Origin: Pegea sp. RAD2-039
Taxonomy: Eukaryota > Chordata > Thaliacea > Salpida > Salpidae
Assembly (NCBI GenBank): GCA_034620365.1
Contig: JAQGEQ010000072.1
Location: forward strand, 146,769-210,768
DNA: 64,000 bases
Reading direction: 5' to 3'
This document shows, one piece after another, positions 62,501 through 64,000 of this stretch; the first letter of the stretch is position 1, and every line of letters starts with the position of its first letter. The position numbers were made by a program, and so were the translations under genes. The notes under the pieces were generated by a model, which did no database searches, was not told the DNA's origin, and worked only from the letters and a program-made list of their open reading frames with translations.

Positions 62501-64000
62501 AAGGAACAGCTTTTAATCCAAAATTGGGAGTTTGTGATTGGCCATACAACGTACCTGGATGCTATGACCCAACACACTGTCGATCAAGTAATTACAATTA
62601 GTTCTATGATTCAGATATCTTATCAAACTGTTCAGCTTTCAAAAAGCTCGTTGTCGATTAGAACTCGATACTTTTGTTTAGCTAATTAAACTTAAAGTTA
62701 ATTTGAATTTTATCATTTAAATGTTTAATTCTTCAGTGTAAAAAGAGTTTTTTTAAAAGTAGTTCTTTGTTTCATTTTGTCTTAATGTTCTTTTTGAAAA
62801 CTTGATAGGTGTATTGATCAGTTAGAAGAACTATCTAATTATTAACACTTCTAACATTAGCTATCTACAATAGACTACTAAACAATTGATTGTATAAATG
62901 TCTGAATAACTTGCTTGTTGTTTTCTAGATCCAAAATGTGTAGAATCAGATGGCCGACCAAAAAGCACAGATCCATTTGAAGAACTTGGACAGTTTTTCC
63001 AATGTGGTGCTGGTGGGTTGAAAATGTTTTGAAGAAACTTTCATTGTATTTTAACAAACGATTTCTATATTTTCAGGAGTTTTAAGCTCAGTTCCTAAAT
63101 GTGGAGGAAATACTTGTGGTATGTTTCGTATATTTGATTATTTCTTAATTTCACTTGATAATTTCTACAATTTTCAGACGGCCCATGCTGTGATAGATAT
63201 GGTCAACCAATAAGTACAAAACCATTCCAAATACAAGGAGATTGTAATTGCTTCTATCAATGTTCATGTGGTTAGTAAAGCTTCTTTGATGTTTAAAAAA
63301 ATATTAAAAAGAATTCTATATAAAAGTAAATTTTCAAAAAGTATGAAATGATTAAACAGGATGTATCAACAGGACATTTGAGAACAGAATGTTGCCCTGA
63401 TGGCTTAACTTTTAACCCTGAGACTGGTACATGTGACTTTGAATGGACTGTTCCAGGTTGTGGCTGTGGACCAATTGGTAAGTAGAAAGAAATGAGATTG
63501 TTTTATCAGATTTTAAACTGTATCCTTTATTAGATATCTGTCATGGATCTAACGGAGAACCACTTTGTGGTGATCCATTCCCACTTGAAGACAATTGCAC
63601 TCATTATCAGCAATGTATACAAGGTTACGTTTTGTTCACTAAATTTTTAGTGAAATGAAAATTCTAGTAATAACTTATTGATATTTTGATTTTTAGGAGA
63701 ATTAGTCATCAGAGAATGCAATCCTGACTTTGCTTTCAGCCCAGAACAAGGTCAATGTGTACCAATGTGGGAAGTTCCTGGATGTTATCCTACCTGTGGT
63801 GGACATTGTGGATGCTACGGTTAATTACTTTTATTGTTTATTCTTTGTAATAGTTGAATATTTCAAATTGAAATTACCCATTTCAGTTTTCAAGAAATAT
63901 AATTTGATTACAAATTGTTGAAATTTTCAGATCCAGAATGTGTTGATGATTGTGGAAGACCTCTCAGCAACATCACTTTCCCTATTCCTGGAGATTGCAA
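56580..64000 (+). CDS. second, divergent copy of the CBM14 gene, cut by window end
   Basis: Exons 1-28: 56580-56654, 57053-57089, 57179-57271, 57508-57669, 57815-57907, 57964-58077, 58578-58670, 58734-58856, 59037-59126, 59241-59360, 59903-59992, 60199-60312, 60419-60508, 60568-60672, 60789-60878, 61039-61155, 61221-61313, 61607-61738, 61842-61934, 62046-62165, 62326-62415, 62474-62587, 62929-63012, 63077-63118, 63178-63270, 63373-63477, 63534-63623, 63697-63819; exon 29 starts at 63931 and is truncated. Every splice site and frame seen in the left copy is intact here, so there is no sign of decay. It encodes the signal peptide, the exon-2 linker, CBM14-type domains 1 to 13 (domain 11 degenerate) and part of domain 14. 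The one coding difference I noticed is synonymous (GGT here, GGA in the left copy, exon 28). Transcription is divergent from the left copy, with about 7.3 kb between the two ATGs. It could be a functional paralog or the other haplotype placed in inverted orientation. Confidence 0.85.

Larger units (their letters stand above)
54463..64000 (-). repeat. inverted duplication 2, right arm (runs off window)
   Basis: It is the reverse complement of 41814-51303. The inner border is sharp: AGATTTTGATGAAATTTG at 54463 pairs with the end of similarity at 51303. Between about 54.87 and 55.02 kb the right arm has about 48 bases more than the left, in an A/T-rich stretch. Confidence 0.95.

Noticed and set aside
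1-64000. tRNA, rRNA or viral genes
   Set aside because: No cloverleaf with a GGTTCGA-type T-loop in the right context, no rRNA words and no viral gene signatures were recognised by eye. A covariance-model scan would be decisive.

Overview
This is a eukaryotic, probably arthropod, nuclear window. It is very AT-rich and full of simple and tandem DNA. Its genes have short introns with ordinary GT..AG borders and AATAAA poly(A) signals. The protein content (a large tandem array of peritrophin-A/CBM14 chitin-binding domains, and a small protein with two fibronectin type II domains) fits an arthropod. A copepod-like crustacean is possible, because fibronectin type II families are expanded in parasitic copepods, but that assignment is inference. 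All gene models were read by eye from open frames, splice sites and phase, with no transcript support.

Layout. 1-19.4 kb is mostly non-coding. It holds a small predicted secreted glycoprotein gene (4657-5118), a first inverted duplication (5316-7653 against 17324-19354), a 99-bp minisatellite (10340-11391), several dispersed direct and inverted repeats, and the 3' end of a CR1/L2-like LINE (about 14234-14857). 19.36-23.70 kb is one 4.3-kb array of a 19-bp unit. 26.4-28.7 kb carries a small CxxC protein gene and a five-exon fibronectin type II gene. 30.97-33.37 kb encodes an 802-residue Q-rich protein with its own in-frame minisatellites. Directly downstream is an array of about 27 near-identical NRF1-type palindromes (33641-34530), then a 13-bp minisatellite built from nuclear-receptor-like half-sites (34551-35793 and 36257-36606). 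The second block of that minisatellite appears to lie inside an intron of a two-exon minus-strand gene (36013-37092).

The main feature is the right half. A 44-exon gene on the minus strand (38705-49234) encodes a predicted 1472-residue secreted protein with 21 CBM14-type domains. Each domain is split over two exons and every internal boundary from intron 2 onward is phase 1. From about 41.8 to 51.3 kb this locus is repeated in mirror image at 54.46-64.0 kb, with over 9 kb per arm, near-identity and a roughly 3.2-kb spacer. This gives a second, divergently transcribed copy of the gene that runs off the window end. The two copies differ by scattered substitutions and small indels, and the spacer holds a third partial copy of arm sequence next to a flipped fragment. 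This looks like a recent template-switch or fold-back duplication, or else two haplotypes joined by the assembler. The two CBM14 copies would contribute to a chitin-containing extracellular layer such as peritrophic matrix or cuticle. No functional link to the other genes is visible.
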